Shown piece after piece: positions 24,336 to 35,255 of a DNA stretch of 64,000 nucleotides. The position numbers and the translations under genes were made by a program. The notes under the pieces are model-generated. The model did no database searches. It had not been told where the DNA came from and saw nothing but the letters and a program-made list of their open reading frames with translations. Each line of letters starts with the position of its first letter. The first letter of the stretch is position 1. Source of the DNA: Gracilariopsis chorda (Eukaryota; Rhodophyta; Florideophyceae; Gracilariales; Gracilariaceae); the NCBI GenBank assembly GCA_003194525.1, contig NBIV01000049.1, positions 124,001-188,000 on the forward strand, written 5' to 3'.

Positions 24336-24587
24336 TTACGATGGGTTTGTAGAGAGGAAAACAATGACGCCTAAATGATCAGACAACATCCTTGTAAGTA
24401 GCTTGTAATATCCTGGAACCTCATGGTACACTGACAAATTGATAAACGCAGATCTGTCAGCCATGAAGATGAGACTATCTTGGAGGTTTTTGTTTCTGTG
24501 GATTTCACAAGTAGCCTTAAAACGCTGTCCAAGATAACAACCAGTTTGCAGGACTTCAAGAAAACCTGGTTCTGGGATTACCTTCAT
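24336..24587 (-). other. Unassigned reverse-strand ORF between repeat copies
   Basis: An 83-codon frame with ordinary codon composition (VLQTGCYLGQRFKATCEIH near the start). It lies upstream, in its own direction, of duplicated block copy 1. I recognise no family. It could be one exon of a gene whose other exons are lost. Confidence 0.2.
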
Positions 24588-24872
24588 ATGCGGGGACAGT
24601 TTTCATCGAACAATTTCTGTCGTCGGATCAGTGAAAGTGTATACTTTGGCTACCATCTACGATACATGACGTCCAATTCTCCTATTCGTTCCACCAAATG
24701 TTATGCGTCAAAGAAGGTCATCTTGATTCGCACTGTTCTGGAGAGCGTTTAGTAGACATTGATGCGTGGGATACTTCTCATATATGGCTTTGGCCTTCGC
24801 ATTAGACACACCGGGTATTAGGGATAGCATCATGAGGTACATATGACTTGGATTCTTCGTAAAACGCTTAAG

Positions 24873-25316
24873 TCATGTGCCTTTCTCGTGCTCGCATTCG
24901 CTATCATTTTCTTCGGTGTTTGTAGCCCTGTTTCTGTTCTCTCGTGATAGAATAACGGGTGCTGCGGCTCTTGCAGCTTTCTTTCTCTTGTACGGCAACA
25001 CAGACTCCAAGAAAGCCTCGTTTCGGTAGTGCGGGAGCTTCGCTACAGCCCGAGAAATGTCACAGATATAGTGAGAGAGCTCTTCTCGATTGGGGATATC
25101 ATGCGTACAAATTCCGTAATCCATGAAAAGAAAGGCATAGATGTCCTGAACTGCTCCCTTGCTCATTATAGTAAGCGAATGTCCACCCTTTTTAAGAGCG
25201 TCTCGTGCTATCTGTTTGCAATATCTATCCATATCGCTGACCGCCATCACAATCTTGTTACCCATTGAACACGCCTTGAGATCACGGCAGAAATGATCAA
25301 GCGTGTTGCTTTTCAT
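24873..25316 (-). pseudogene. EME1-like (Mus81-partner) C-terminal fragment
   Basis: An open 147-codon frame. Its middle (IVMAVSDMDRYCKQI, then AVQDIYAFLFMDYGI, then ELSHYICDISRAVAKLPHYR) follows the order seen in the ERCC4-type domain of EME1-like proteins: a regulated-strand/helix segment, a helix, and the region before the conserved PYR/PYK motif. The tail is acidic and basic (RKKAARAAAP, then a Glu-rich end). EME1 pairs with Mus81 as a structure-specific endonuclease. The N-terminal two thirds of such a protein are missing. It sits directly downstream of the STT3 remnant on the same strand. The assignment rests on short motifs and is tentative. Confidence 0.35.
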
Positions 25317-25345
25317 GTGAGCAACATACTATGCGGCTGTAAACA

Positions 25346-26555
25346 CTAACAGAGCACAGCGAATGCACCATACGTAATCAAGAACATATTTGCATCAGAC
25401 AGCTTCTTGAAACAAAAGTACAGTCCAATAGGCATCAAATACACAGTCAAGTGGAGGTCGAAAAAGTGCGATCCCCATGCTGTGTGCTCATGCTCTGACA
25501 CGGGTGCAATAATCGGAATGTTCCCAGATACATACGTCGGATCAAGAAATGTTCGAATCCTACAAGTCATACGACCGCTGCTCTCGAACGCAAATGATAC
25601 AAGAACCATAGATACAAGAACGGACAACGTGAAGAGTGCACGCCAGCGTACAAACGATTTGAACACCCTCGGTTCGGTAAAACTGCGTACCCAGTTCGTA
25701 ACACAATGCAGGTTAATGAGACCAAACGTTCCAAAAGCCCGAGATGGTCAAAAGTTTGAACCGCGTTGAATCCAACAAATCGGATTTGCATGAAGAGAAA
25801 CGTTCCAAGCACGTAGAAAGTGTTATACGCCACATATAGCCCTGCGAGTAACTCCCTGTAAAGAGCAGCACAAGGACGTAAACCGGGCTCAAGTTAATCA
25901 GAAAAAAAGTATCTACCCCAACTGGCCACCATGAACAAGTATGACAGAGTAGCCATTCATTACCAGAACAAAGAGCCTGTACTCACAGCTTTGCTCCATA
26001 GGTAGAAGCAGAAAATCATGGAATTGATCGCAACGCCTTCGTTGCAATACGATTCAGTGACCGCACGGGATATATACCCAGGCACAATAGATATGATACC
26101 GGCAGCAACTATGCCTGATGCTCTGTCAGATTCTTCGTTTGTAAGAGCATAGGAAGATAATGCAGTCAGTCTTGAGAATACTGGGGCTCTTAGCACGCAA
26201 ACGTCCTGAATGTTGATTTGAAAGCCGAGAAAATGGAGAGTATTGTACACTAAGCAGCTTTATACATTATCCCGGGGTAAAACGTGCCTCTCACGATTCT
26301 ACCAAGCGGATACCATGATCGTGAATCAAACCAGTTCCCAAACTTGTAGGAACCTTCTTCGACAGAACTCTGACAAATTGAAAAGGGGATTATTCGCAAG
26401 TTAGAGTAAATCGAGCCAAGGGGAGAAGAGGGTGCTGGACATTAACGCTCTGGACATCAGGGTTAGTGGTTCATGGTGTAGGGGTTAAGCTTACCTTGTG
26501 CTTCGGAAATTGAACAACGGTTCAAACTCGTGGGTTATGCTTTCATATCGCAGGA
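25346..26555 (-). pseudogene. STT3: STT3 oligosaccharyltransferase catalytic-subunit remnant with introns
   Basis: The reverse-strand pieces are collinear with STT3. Exon at 26555-26495 holds YESITHEFEPLFNF (first luminal acidic motif, normally HEFDPWFN). A GT..AG intron at about 26494-26370 follows. The next exon has [32 protein letters not shown] and IVPGYISRAVTESYCNEG (26370-25960). Then come the LYVAYNTFYVLG segment (25850) and DLHLTVYLMPIGLYFCF, preceded by the PVSEHEHTAWGSHFF segment that matches the SVSE motif (25490). STT3 transfers oligosaccharide to Asn in the ER lumen. The copy is disrupted by frameshifts (near 26245 and 25700) and is cut off before the WWDYG domain. A second splice acceptor (TTTTTGTCAG) precedes the first exon seen. 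Confidence 0.75.
26370..26494 (-). other. Intron in the STT3 remnant
   Basis: On the reverse strand the coding sequence for FNFRST is followed by GTAAGC. Coding similarity resumes after TTTGTCAG (or the AG two bases further, which restores the phase). The spacing of conserved STT3 residues on both sides supports removal of about 125 bases. Confidence 0.6.
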
Positions 26556-26609
26556 CTGACAAAAACCGGATGGAGAACGATACAATGTAGTTCAAACTGC
26601 GAGCTATTC

Positions 26610-27000
26610 CAAAGGCTGATCCGGCTTTTCAACCTTCCAAACGTTGGCCTCTAGATGTGGGCATGTAGTCACTCCTCTGCAAACACGCAAAAATCCAGTT
26701 AGCATCTCACAAATCAGAAACTGTTGTGAATATGTTGAAGCACACAGTTCCACTGCCTAATCCTCGCAAGTCCATCTCCACAACTCGCGCATGTGAGTTA
26801 TGATGCGATTGCTGTAGTGTTCGCAAACCCTGCTATCGGTGCCACATCTCCACTGCCACGTAAAAGTACTCACATAAAGCCAAAAGGTTCGAACAAGGAA
26901 AAGCACTCAGTCATATCGTCATCTTGAAAACACGTAAACAGGCGCATGTATAGCGATCGCACCAAGCATGAACAAACAAGCCGTTCTAACTGCCAAATCG
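26610..27000. repeat. Duplicated block, copy 2
   Basis: Matches 23530-23690 and 23965-24190 (see that entry). It lies immediately upstream of the first visible STT3 exon in the direction of that gene. It may therefore be the promoter/first-exon region of STT3, copied to a second place together with a different downstream sequence (inference). Confidence 0.7.
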
Positions 27001-27080
27001 CACGGACAAAATAAGAGCAACCTGTGAAATACCACCTGGGGTAGCGGAACCAATTAGTGTACCATCATATCCAGGCTACC

Positions 27081-28019
27081 TCACTGAAGCTTCTTTGTCA
27101 AAGTTTCAGTCAAACCAATCATCTGGTTTCTCTCTGCAAGTGCTAGGGCACGCTCTTCCTTTTCCATTTCAAATCGTTTCCTCTCGAGCTCCAATCTACT
27201 GTCGGCTTCTCTCTTCAAAGCCTCAAAATGTTGCCGATCTTTCTCGTTTCTTTCTTTTCCCATCTTCAAGCGTTCGTATTCCATGTCGAACCACTTCTGT
27301 TCTAATATTTGACGTTCGTTCGATTGCTTGAGAAGAAAAACTGTCATATCGTCAGAAGAATTAGAAGTTTCCAAACGTCGAGCCCGTTTCCTACCTGGCG
27401 ATTTCGAGATATCAGTACCTCCATCACTTTGCACTGCAATTGTCTTGCGTTTCATAGCCTTCTTGCGTATTTCTTCATCGGCATCAATTAGGTTTTTCTC
27501 ATGTGCACTAAGCTCTTCTTTTTCTACCTTTACCGCTTTTGCTTTTTCGTCCATTTCAATAATGAGATCATCTAGCAACACTTCCTTTTCACCATACTTC
27601 TCCACAATTCCAGTTGCGGACACATTACGCCTATTGTCCGCTCTTCGTATAGCCACAAGCCTTTTAAATCGATCGATTAGCGTCTTTCGTGATGAACGGT
27701 TCATATAAGAAAACTCTGCTCTAGAAACAACTGCAAGAAAAGTATTCAACACTTTATCAAATATCACGTCAGTTTTGCCCCATTCTGGAACATGCGCGTC
27801 AGTTTCTCGCACAGCCTGAAGAAGAAAAATATCATATGCTTGAGTAAACCAAAATCGCGTCAGTTTTTTCGTAGTGGACGATAAGGCAGAATCTTTTGGT
27901 AGTTCGGGAGAATGGGTTTGGGTTCTTCCGGGCAAACCTGTTGTAGTCTGCATAGCCTTGGCGTCTTTCGACGACTTTTCGGAATGCCCGGACGTGCTCA
28001 TTGTCAGAGAGCCGTTCAA
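27081..28019 (-). CDS. Myb/SANT-like DNA-binding protein, intact
   Basis: A continuous 312-codon frame ending in TGA. Residues 1-50 are Ser/Thr-rich and disordered. Residues ~52-130 form a Myb/SANT-like helical domain (FWFTQAYDIFLLQAV, EWGKTDVIFDKVLNTF, RKTLIDRFKRLVA). It is followed by SATGIVEKYGEKEVLLDDLI, the signature that often follows this domain in proteins linked to transposable elements of fungi-like and algal genomes. Residues ~185-215 carry a nuclear-localisation-like KRKT...GRKRARR cluster. Residues ~220-305 form a Glu/Arg/Lys-rich coiled coil. The layout parallels the DUF6818-like gene at 4919. The role is probably DNA binding; whether it serves the host or a transposon is unknown. 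It is intact although it lies between decayed elements. Confidence 0.65.
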   Translation of the reverse strand: MNGSLTMSTSGHSEKSSKDAKAMQTTTGLPGRTQTHSPELPKDSALSSTTKKLTRFWFTQAYDIFLLQAVRETDAHVPEWGKTDVIFDKVLNTFLAVVSRAEFSYMNRSSRKTLIDRFKRLVAIRRADNRRNVSATGIVEKYGEKEVLLDDLIIEMDEKAKAVKVEKEELSAHEKNLIDADEEIRKKAMKRKTIAVQSDGGTDISKSPGRKRARRLETSNSSDDMTVFLLKQSNERQILEQKWFDMEYERLKMGKERNEKDRQHFEALKREADSRLELERKRFEMEKEERALALAERNQMIGLTETLTKKLQ

Positions 28020-28079
28020 ACGTAGCCCGTCGTCTGCGAAAGAGGTATACCATCAGCTACTCGTATGGATGGTGGTTTG

Positions 28080-28110
28080 TACGAGAATTCGTATGAAATT
28101 CTCGTACGTT
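28080..28110. promoter_or_regulatory. Perfect palindrome upstream of the Myb-like gene
   Basis: GTACGAGAATT and its exact complement AATTCTCGTAC are separated by about six bases about 60 bases 5' of the Myb-like start. A third half-site (GTACGAGAATTTGTAC) lies near 28160. It could be an operator-like site or the end of a DNA transposon; related words (AATCTCGTAT, TCGTAGCCAC) occur at 17260-17300 before the DDE transposase remnant. Confidence 0.4.
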
Positions 28111-28292
28111 TCGTAGCCACAAATGACAAGTGTGCATCCTGTCCCTGGTGTATACCATAATTGTACGAGAATTTGTACGGTGTAAGTCCTCTAGTGTGTG
28201 ATATTCACACACCATTCTCAAGTACCTATTCTCTTTATTTGATTAATAGTACAAACACTCGGTATGCCGACTTTGATGTTTGTATGAAGCCT

Positions 28293-29660
28293 TTATCCAG
28301 CAGGTTTGCGTAATTGTGTCTTAAGTTGTTCCGCCTCCGATGCTGCCAATCGAATAATTTGTCTGACTGGTGGTGTTCCTTCTGGGTTCAAGTTTATCTC
28401 AAATGCCATACCACATGCAAAAGAAAGATCTGCAGGTAGTTCTTCATAAAATATGTCATGACAATCTGAAATTATTTTGCAAGGTAGAGGCAAGCAATCT
28501 ACATCCTTGACACTTTCTGCACGTTTCTCAGTTATTTCCACGGTTTATTATTCACAACATATCACTTTTGATGACTTCCTTTACCTTTCGAAATGACATT
28601 GTCTTGAACATTTTGGTCGATGCGGGACGAGCACTACTACGTCTTACTGCAATTGGGGCGTTCGTTCGGTTGAACTGGTTGACAGTGAACGTGTTTAATG
28701 TCCAGTCAATCTTTGGGTTGTGTTTATAGCCATGTTATTCCAAGTATATGCAGTTACCTCTCAATCTTTTCTTGCATATGAGTAATATAAATTGTTTCTG
28801 TTGAAGTATGGCCACCAATGTTTAGTTTTACGGTACAAACACCAACAATGTTTGTTATTGAACAGTTATCAAGCTCAACTTTCATCTTCTCGATAGTGTC
28901 CATATTTAATCCCAACTGTTCAGCCTCGTGTTAACCCATGACATTATGAGATGCAAATGAATTTATGACTGCATCAATTGGATGCAAGTATCTCTTCTTA
29001 CATCCTATCTCTTATCTTTTTATTTCTTATTGCAAAGAGAGAATGAGATGGCTGGTCATTTTCATCTTTATTACCCGCCCAAATGTGCGGCTGAGTCACT
29101 TTTAGGCTTGCTTTTCTGTCTTCCTTCCTCTTTATTCCTGCGGAAAGGATGGTTTTACGGTTTCAATCCGCATCGACAACAACGGTCGTCCTTACAATAT
29201 ATTTGTCCTTCGCCTTTCTCTGCTGGACCGCTGCAAGCATCCTTTCGATTCGTTTTCTTTCTTTAAGTGATTTCGGAGCCGTCTTGAGAGCTGGTATTTC
29301 CCTTTGACTTAAATCGCGTACTTCGTGTACTCGCAGAAACTTGGCTGTTCTGTTGTATTTTCTCTTACTCTCCTGACGTTTACAATGAAAGCTCCAAAGT
29401 ACGGGCATACTTGTGTGACGCTTGAGTATTTGGATTTCCATAAAGATCCATACGCTGCAATATAAAAAACTTCTTTTCAATGTACGAGACAGACTTTCGA
29501 AGAAGTAAATGGATGCTTTGTTGGTGGAATTTCTGCATGGTATGATGAAATATTCACATGTAGCGATGAAATCTTCCAATTTCGGGTACTTATAATTTCT
29601 TACCTCCATGCGTAAGAAAGGAGAGGGGATAGCAATTGAAGTTCACGCTTACACACCGGA
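28293..29660 (-). mobile_element. Truncated Ty3/gypsy fragment B1 (gag to start of RT)
   Basis: Reverse strand. 29609-29163 encodes a gag-like segment whose N-terminal LEDFIATCEYF...NSTNKASIYFFESLSR parallels the gag of element B2 at 33336-33019. 28541-28293 encodes the protease-RT junction (IISDCHDIFYEELPADL, then PPVRQIIRLAASEAEQLKTQL), the motif that normally precedes the RT fingers. The remaining pol is missing after 28293. At 29620-29670 its upstream edge matches 33880-33935 of B2, so B1 is a second copy of the same family fused to the integrase end of B2. Confidence 0.6.
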
Positions 29661-29663
29661 ACG

Positions 29664-32600
29664 ATGAAGCTTGCTGCTTATGTCGTTAGCTTGACGGCAA
29701 GACGACCAACAAATTTTGGTCTCCACTTCTTCGGAAGGTCTGCAGGATATAGAAGCCCAGAATCAGCAAGATTCAATATGACTACATTTCCCATTTCAAA
29801 TGATATATGTCATCTGTTCTTGTTTCTGCATTATACCTGTTGTGCTTGTGCCACAGCGAAGTTGTCACGAGCAATTGTTTGAAACATTTTTCGTCGTTCA
29901 AGCATATCCACTGCAACTTGAAAATTTGGAACAGTTCCGGTTTGCTTTGACAGTTGTGGTTGTGGCACATAGCCGAGATCTACTTGAAGCGGAGTAAGTT
30001 ATCTTGTGCTTCGTAGAGTTAAATTCGAACTCTAACAAGCTCAGAACCAAGTCCCAATCCTTAGGATGGTTCTGAATAACGTGTCGTAGCATTTAGCTAA
30101 GTGTCCGAATTGTGATCTCACTCTTTCCATCAGTCTGAGGGTGTTTCTTTGTTGTCATGTTCCTGTTGATGTTCAACATGTCTTTGATTTTTTCAAAATA
30201 CTTCGATGTAAATAGGGGATCTCTGTCCAAGATGATGTTATTCGTCATTCCGTGCTTAGGACACACATGATGGAACAAAATCTGGACAACATCTCCTGAT
30301 TTAATACGCTTAATCATAGGAATAAAGGGACCAGGCTTCGAAAGTTTATCCACAATGACAAATACAGAGTCATTTCCTTTCGTGGAGGTTGGACATTCAA
30401 TTAACAAATCCATTGTTAACACTTTTCAACATTGCTCTGGGATCTTGCGTGGCTGCAGCAAACCTTTTTCTTTAGCCCGTTCTTCCTTGTTATGCTGACA
30501 CGGAAGAAAAGAACGCAAATGATTCACATGATCTTTCTACATACCTTTCCAGTAGAACAAACTGGCATATTGGTAAATTGTTTTCTCGATTCCAAAATGA
30601 GGACAATTCTGTACTTCATCAATGGCTCGTCTTCGTAGATCTTCTGCTTGCGGGACGTATAGTCTTTTTGTGCGTCCTGTTGTCCAGAAAAGGTTCTCGT
30701 CCTCAAACGAATAATTACTTACATACATCTGGGTTTTCTTGGAGTGCTGAGTTCCCTTGTCCAAAAACCATGCTGCAAGTTCTTTTGACAATTTTTCATG
30801 AGGGTAAGATTTCTGAATTGTTTGCATTACAGTTGGGTCATTCAGCCGTAATGAGTTCAACGGAGTTGTCCTCTCCAGGATCCTGCTTAAGGCATCGGCA
30901 GCACCATTCATTGAGCCAGATAGGTGTTGGAATATGAAATTGTAGCCGTACAGCTCATCAAACCAACGCATCAGTCCACCATTAAGCTTCATTTTTGACT
31001 GCAGATACTTGATTGGTTCATGATCTGTTCGTAAAACAAATGGTCTGTCATGGCGGTGTAATGCACAGGTTCGTAGTGCACTCACTACTGCCAAGAGTTT
31101 CTGGTCTCCTGTCCCCCATCTTGTCTTCGTATCCGTCAATCTATGCAATAGATATGCGACTGGATGTCCATTTTGCTCCAACGTGGCTCCTACGGCAAAC
31201 TTACAGGCATCTGTTGTTAGAACAAATAGATCTATTGATGACGAATGTTTGAAAAGTAGCGCATTCCTAAGCTTCTGCTTCACTTCATCGAGCGCATTCC
31301 GCTAATTCTCAGTCCATCTGCTGAGTCCATCTGGCGAACCAAATTAGTCAAGGGTAACACAATGCCTGAGTAATTTTTGATGAATCGTCTGTAGATCTTG
31401 GCTAGGCCTAAGATCCTTTGCATTTCCTTAACAATCTGCGTTGTTGGGCAATCCTGAACAGCTATCACCAATCTCTGCTGCATTCTAATTCCTTTCAAAC
31501 TGAGCTTGAAACCCAAGTACTGGACCTTTTCCAGTCTAGAAGCACACTTACTTGGTCGAAGGTACAGCTTGTGCTTTCGTGATATCTCGAATACGCGATT
31601 CAGTTGTTGTCAGGTTTTTCCACAGACTTCATGTATATCAAGATGTCATGAATTTATAGTACCATACATTCATATAGATGGTCCTGGAAGAAACTGGCTG
31701 TTAGACGCTAGAATGCTGCTGGGGCGTTTGTCCATCCAAAGCATAAGACTCGCCACGCGAAAGAACAAAACCGTGTTCTTATCGCAGTCTTGTGGCAGTC
31801 TTCTTCTTTCAATCTCATTTGGTGATATCGCCAAATCAGGTCACTGGGAAAAAATATTGGCGCCAGCTACCTGCTCAATCGTCTCGTCTATCAACGGATC
31901 GGGGTCTAATCAGTAACCTTGATCTTGTTTAAAGCCCTGTAGTCAGATACCATGCGAAAATCGCCGTTATTCTTCTTCACAAAGACTACTGGAGCACCAA
32001 AAGGTTACGATGAAGGGTAGATCAATACCTTGTCAAGATATTTCTGTAGTTGTAACGTATGCTTTCTCAGCTTCTTTGGTGATAATCGAATTACTGCTCT
32101 TACCGGTGGAGGTTCTCCAGACGTAAGATTGATTTCAAACTCCATTCCGCGCGTTCGGGGTAGCTCTTCTGGCAAGTCGTCACGAAAAATATCATTATAC
32201 TCAGTAGGAATGTCTTTGAATTATTTCGTGGTATCCACTTTCTCTAAGGTGAATGAAACGGTTTCAGTAATTCGTGCCATATACAACTAACAGTTGCCCT
32301 TCTATAGAACCCGTGCAAGTTTCAATTACATTCGCTTCAACGTGTTCGTGTTACCGGAGTTTTCGATCGTCCTCGGAACGACCCTGACTCTGGAGCCATC
32401 AGTTCGTGTCAATAGTAGTTCGTTACTAGACTAATTGATGTCGGCGATTCTGGTGTTTCAACCATGACTGCCCAAGAATGATGATTGGTATACTCTATTC
32501 ATCTCCCATGTCGATGACAAAAAACATTTTCGGTAGGAAACAATCCGCGTGTAGTTAAAACCGCTGTAGTCGTACCAGCATCCGGTTTCAATGTCTTTTC

Positions 32601-34604
32601 TTCCAGTTCAACTTCAACCCCTTCTGTGTTCTTGACATCAAGATCAAATTGTTTGGCTGTCTTCAATGCCATAAACTTATGAAAAGCGAGCGAATCAACC
32701 AACACTCGAAAAGGATGTGTGGCAAAAGTTCTTTCGTACATCCAGGTATCTTTCTCTGTCACGTTCAATGCAGAGAGGCCAGGCATCTCACTGATGTCTC
32801 TAGGATCCGCACCGTTGTGCAGCAATAATATTTGTTCTGGTTTGTTTTGTTCTGACGTATTCTATCTCCGCCACCAAGATAGTATCGGTCACTCCAACCC
32901 TTTCGACAGCAAGTAAACATCTGTCGTTCTTTCTGTAAAGGGTTCGTTCTACATTTTTGACAGGACTCCAACTCACAAGTTTATTGTCCTTCCAAACAGG
33001 TTACGAATCTTTCTTCTGTTACAAATTCTTGTTTCCTCTCTTAAATTTTTTATTGTCGTACATCTTCGTCTCTTTCTCTAAAGAGTTTTGGAATTTTCCA
33101 CTTAACTTCATTGAGAGATCCAAAGTTTTGGCATAGTCGTAAGCAACATGAATGCTGGGACGATCTGTGCGATGAATGGGTTGAGAATCTGGAAAGCGTT
33201 TGGCAAACGTTCCCTTGTAAGACTTGCACGAACTGTTGAAAAAGTAGATATATGCGTCATTCGTTGAAGTACCACACAACGAAACCAAGTCTTCAAAAAT
33301 TGCTACATGCTCATTGAGGTCATTGAAATCCTTCAACTTGATATCAATAAATTGTACACGAGCACCTGCTTACACTTTCGTTGGTAAAAAATTGTGAATC
33401 ATCTCTCGCTTCAGCTCTTGCAGTGTCTGGGGTTTCTGATTTTCGCATTCGAAGCGAAGCATCCATGAAACTGCACAGAATTGGAATCGTCATTCGGCTA
33501 AAGCCATCATTTTAGCTTCCCAGTAGTTTCACAGCGTTCCATACTTCTGAATTAAGTAGGAAAAGCTTTTCAATCACTCAGACGAGCGCTCTGTGGCAGT
33601 TCCTTTGAGAATCAAAACCAGTGGCGCATTGATATCACTTCTTCCAGCGTTAGCATGGCCTCTAGATATAACCTGCCCGCTGTTCAGCTGAGTCTGAATA
33701 GTCTGGTTGAGATTTGCTTCCTCCTGAAATTTAGTTTCCAGTATCTTCAAATGCTGCAGAAGCTGTGAAACGTCCGCTGGTTCCACATTTTGTTCGAGGT
33801 TTACACCCCGCCATTGCGCCTAACTGAGCCCATGTTCTCAAAAACGATTCTGAGATCGCTAGACGATACCAAATCTAAGAAAAGAGAGGGGGTAGCAGTT
33901 GACGCTCACGTTTACACACTGCAACGATGAGGCATGCTGCTTTTGTAGTTTGCTATGAGACTCTTGCATTTTGTAGGTATGTTTTTGACCGTTCATATGT
34001 TTGAATCGTATTCAAACATTGAAATAAGCGGTGGTCATTAACAGTTCTCTAAAGGGAGTAGTCCAATACTATATTACGCCATGCGTTTAATTTGATATCG
34101 AGCAATTTCATTTGCTGCGAGCAACTATTCAGTCATTGAGATGTAGAGTTCTTCCAACGTAGACGATTTCTTGTAATTCTGTACAAGGCGAGCTATCCAT
34201 GTTACTGTTCTGTCTTGTAATGAAATTCAGCTACAGCCAACATCTTTTCTGGTGTGTAATTTTGCAGCGTTCAATACTTCTTGATCGACAAAAAAGACCG
34301 CTGTCACGTTTCATATGTTTAACGTGATGCATTTCTTGAGAACATTGAATCTAGCAGTGCTTTCAAATTAGTCCCTACAGACGATCGCCGATCTTTTGGA
34401 GTTGACGTACTTCGACCGTTAGTGCTCTGAAGTGTGCTTAAGATTTCTATTTGTCGTTGCAGAGCAGTTTCTAACGTTTGAAATTGTTGTTATAACTGTT
34501 ACATCGTCAGTTCAGTGTTAGGCGTAAGTTCTGAGGGATCGGAATTTCGAGTTGAACGAGGCATGCTACGCGTGTGTCGGTTCGAAAACAAAAGCGTTGC
34601 TATC
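29664..34604 (-). mobile_element. Ty3/gypsy element B2, degraded gag-pol
   Basis: Reverse strand, in the usual order. Gag starts at 34564 (MPRSTRNSDPSELTP) with TAA codons soon after and continues to 33019. Protease is near 32700 (FRVLVDSLAFHKF, with DSL in place of DSG). RT spans 32290-31500 (DIFRDDLPEELPRTRGMEFEI; the YLDD-type box reads HDILIY). The RT thumb and RNase H are at 31516-30537 (FVLTTDACKFAVGATLEQ), with TAG at the Gln of WTENQRNA-like sequence near 31300. Integrase is at 30422-29898 with Asp in LTMDLL and LDRD and Glu in TDGKSE. The integrase C-terminus ends near 29680. No chromodomain or 3' LTR remains. Frameshifts and stops make it inactive. Confidence 0.75.
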
Positions 34605-34792
34605 GAAGGTACAAGTGCAGAACTATGTACATGAATTCAAAACGGAAACGAATAGGAATGATGATGTTCATTCTCACTAGCTTGTAAGGAGTGAAGAAAA
34701 CACTTATATACCACTAGGTTATGAGCAATAGTTGCGATTGTGAATGGACTATTGCTCATGAATGGTTTTTCAACAATACTTATAATTTGTCA
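34605..34792 (-). repeat. 5' LTR of element B2
   Basis: Starting at 34792 on the reverse strand with TGACAAATTATAAGTATTGTTG and containing ATGAGCAATAGTCCATTC, it matches the LTR at 13497-13310. The start codon of gag lies about 40 bases beyond its inner end. The inner boundary is approximate. Its outer edge is two bases from the end of a Helitron array. Confidence 0.65.
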
Positions 34793-34794
34793 CT

Positions 34795-35255
34795 CCAGCG
34801 GAAACGGCCTTCGACCTTGGGTGGCGCTGCACGCCGTGTTGTTTTTGTAGCATTGTGTATTTCGTAGCGTTTGGAGGCTCTCCGAGCACTTTGCTCGCTT
34901 GTGCTCGCAATAGCGCTCGTAGAACCAAGGGGCGCTGCGGCGCCGAGAGTATGTGGAGCCGTAGGGGTTAGTGTTTCGGTACCTAAATTGACTGCAGTGC
35001 CAGCCAATGATGAGAAAGCGCGACAAGTTGCTTTGTGTAACTAGGTGAGACTGCAGTCATTATGGGAGTACCAGCCAGTAGACAGCAAGCTTTGCTGCTG
35101 CTGCTGCTGAGTTTTTTAAATGGTAGGGAGGCGTTGCGCCAAATGGGGGTTTTGCATGCGAAAACAGGGGCGTGTAGAACGATTTGGTGGCGCAACGCCT
35201 CCATTCAATCAAGAACACCCCCCCCATATATAAACAAATACTTATAGTGGAGGGA
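34795..35255 (-). mobile_element. Non-autonomous Helitron, array 2 unit 2
   Basis: A 461-bp reverse-strand copy starting TCCCTCCACTATAAG and ending with a GGCC-based hairpin and CTGG (34798-34795), which fits the CTRR rule better than the CTTG of the other arrays. The 15-bp inverted repeat, CAG run and ACTGCAGT inverted repeat are present. It carries the extra ACCGAAACACTAACCCCTAC segment also found in array 3, so it is closer to array 3 than to array 1. Confidence 0.8.
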
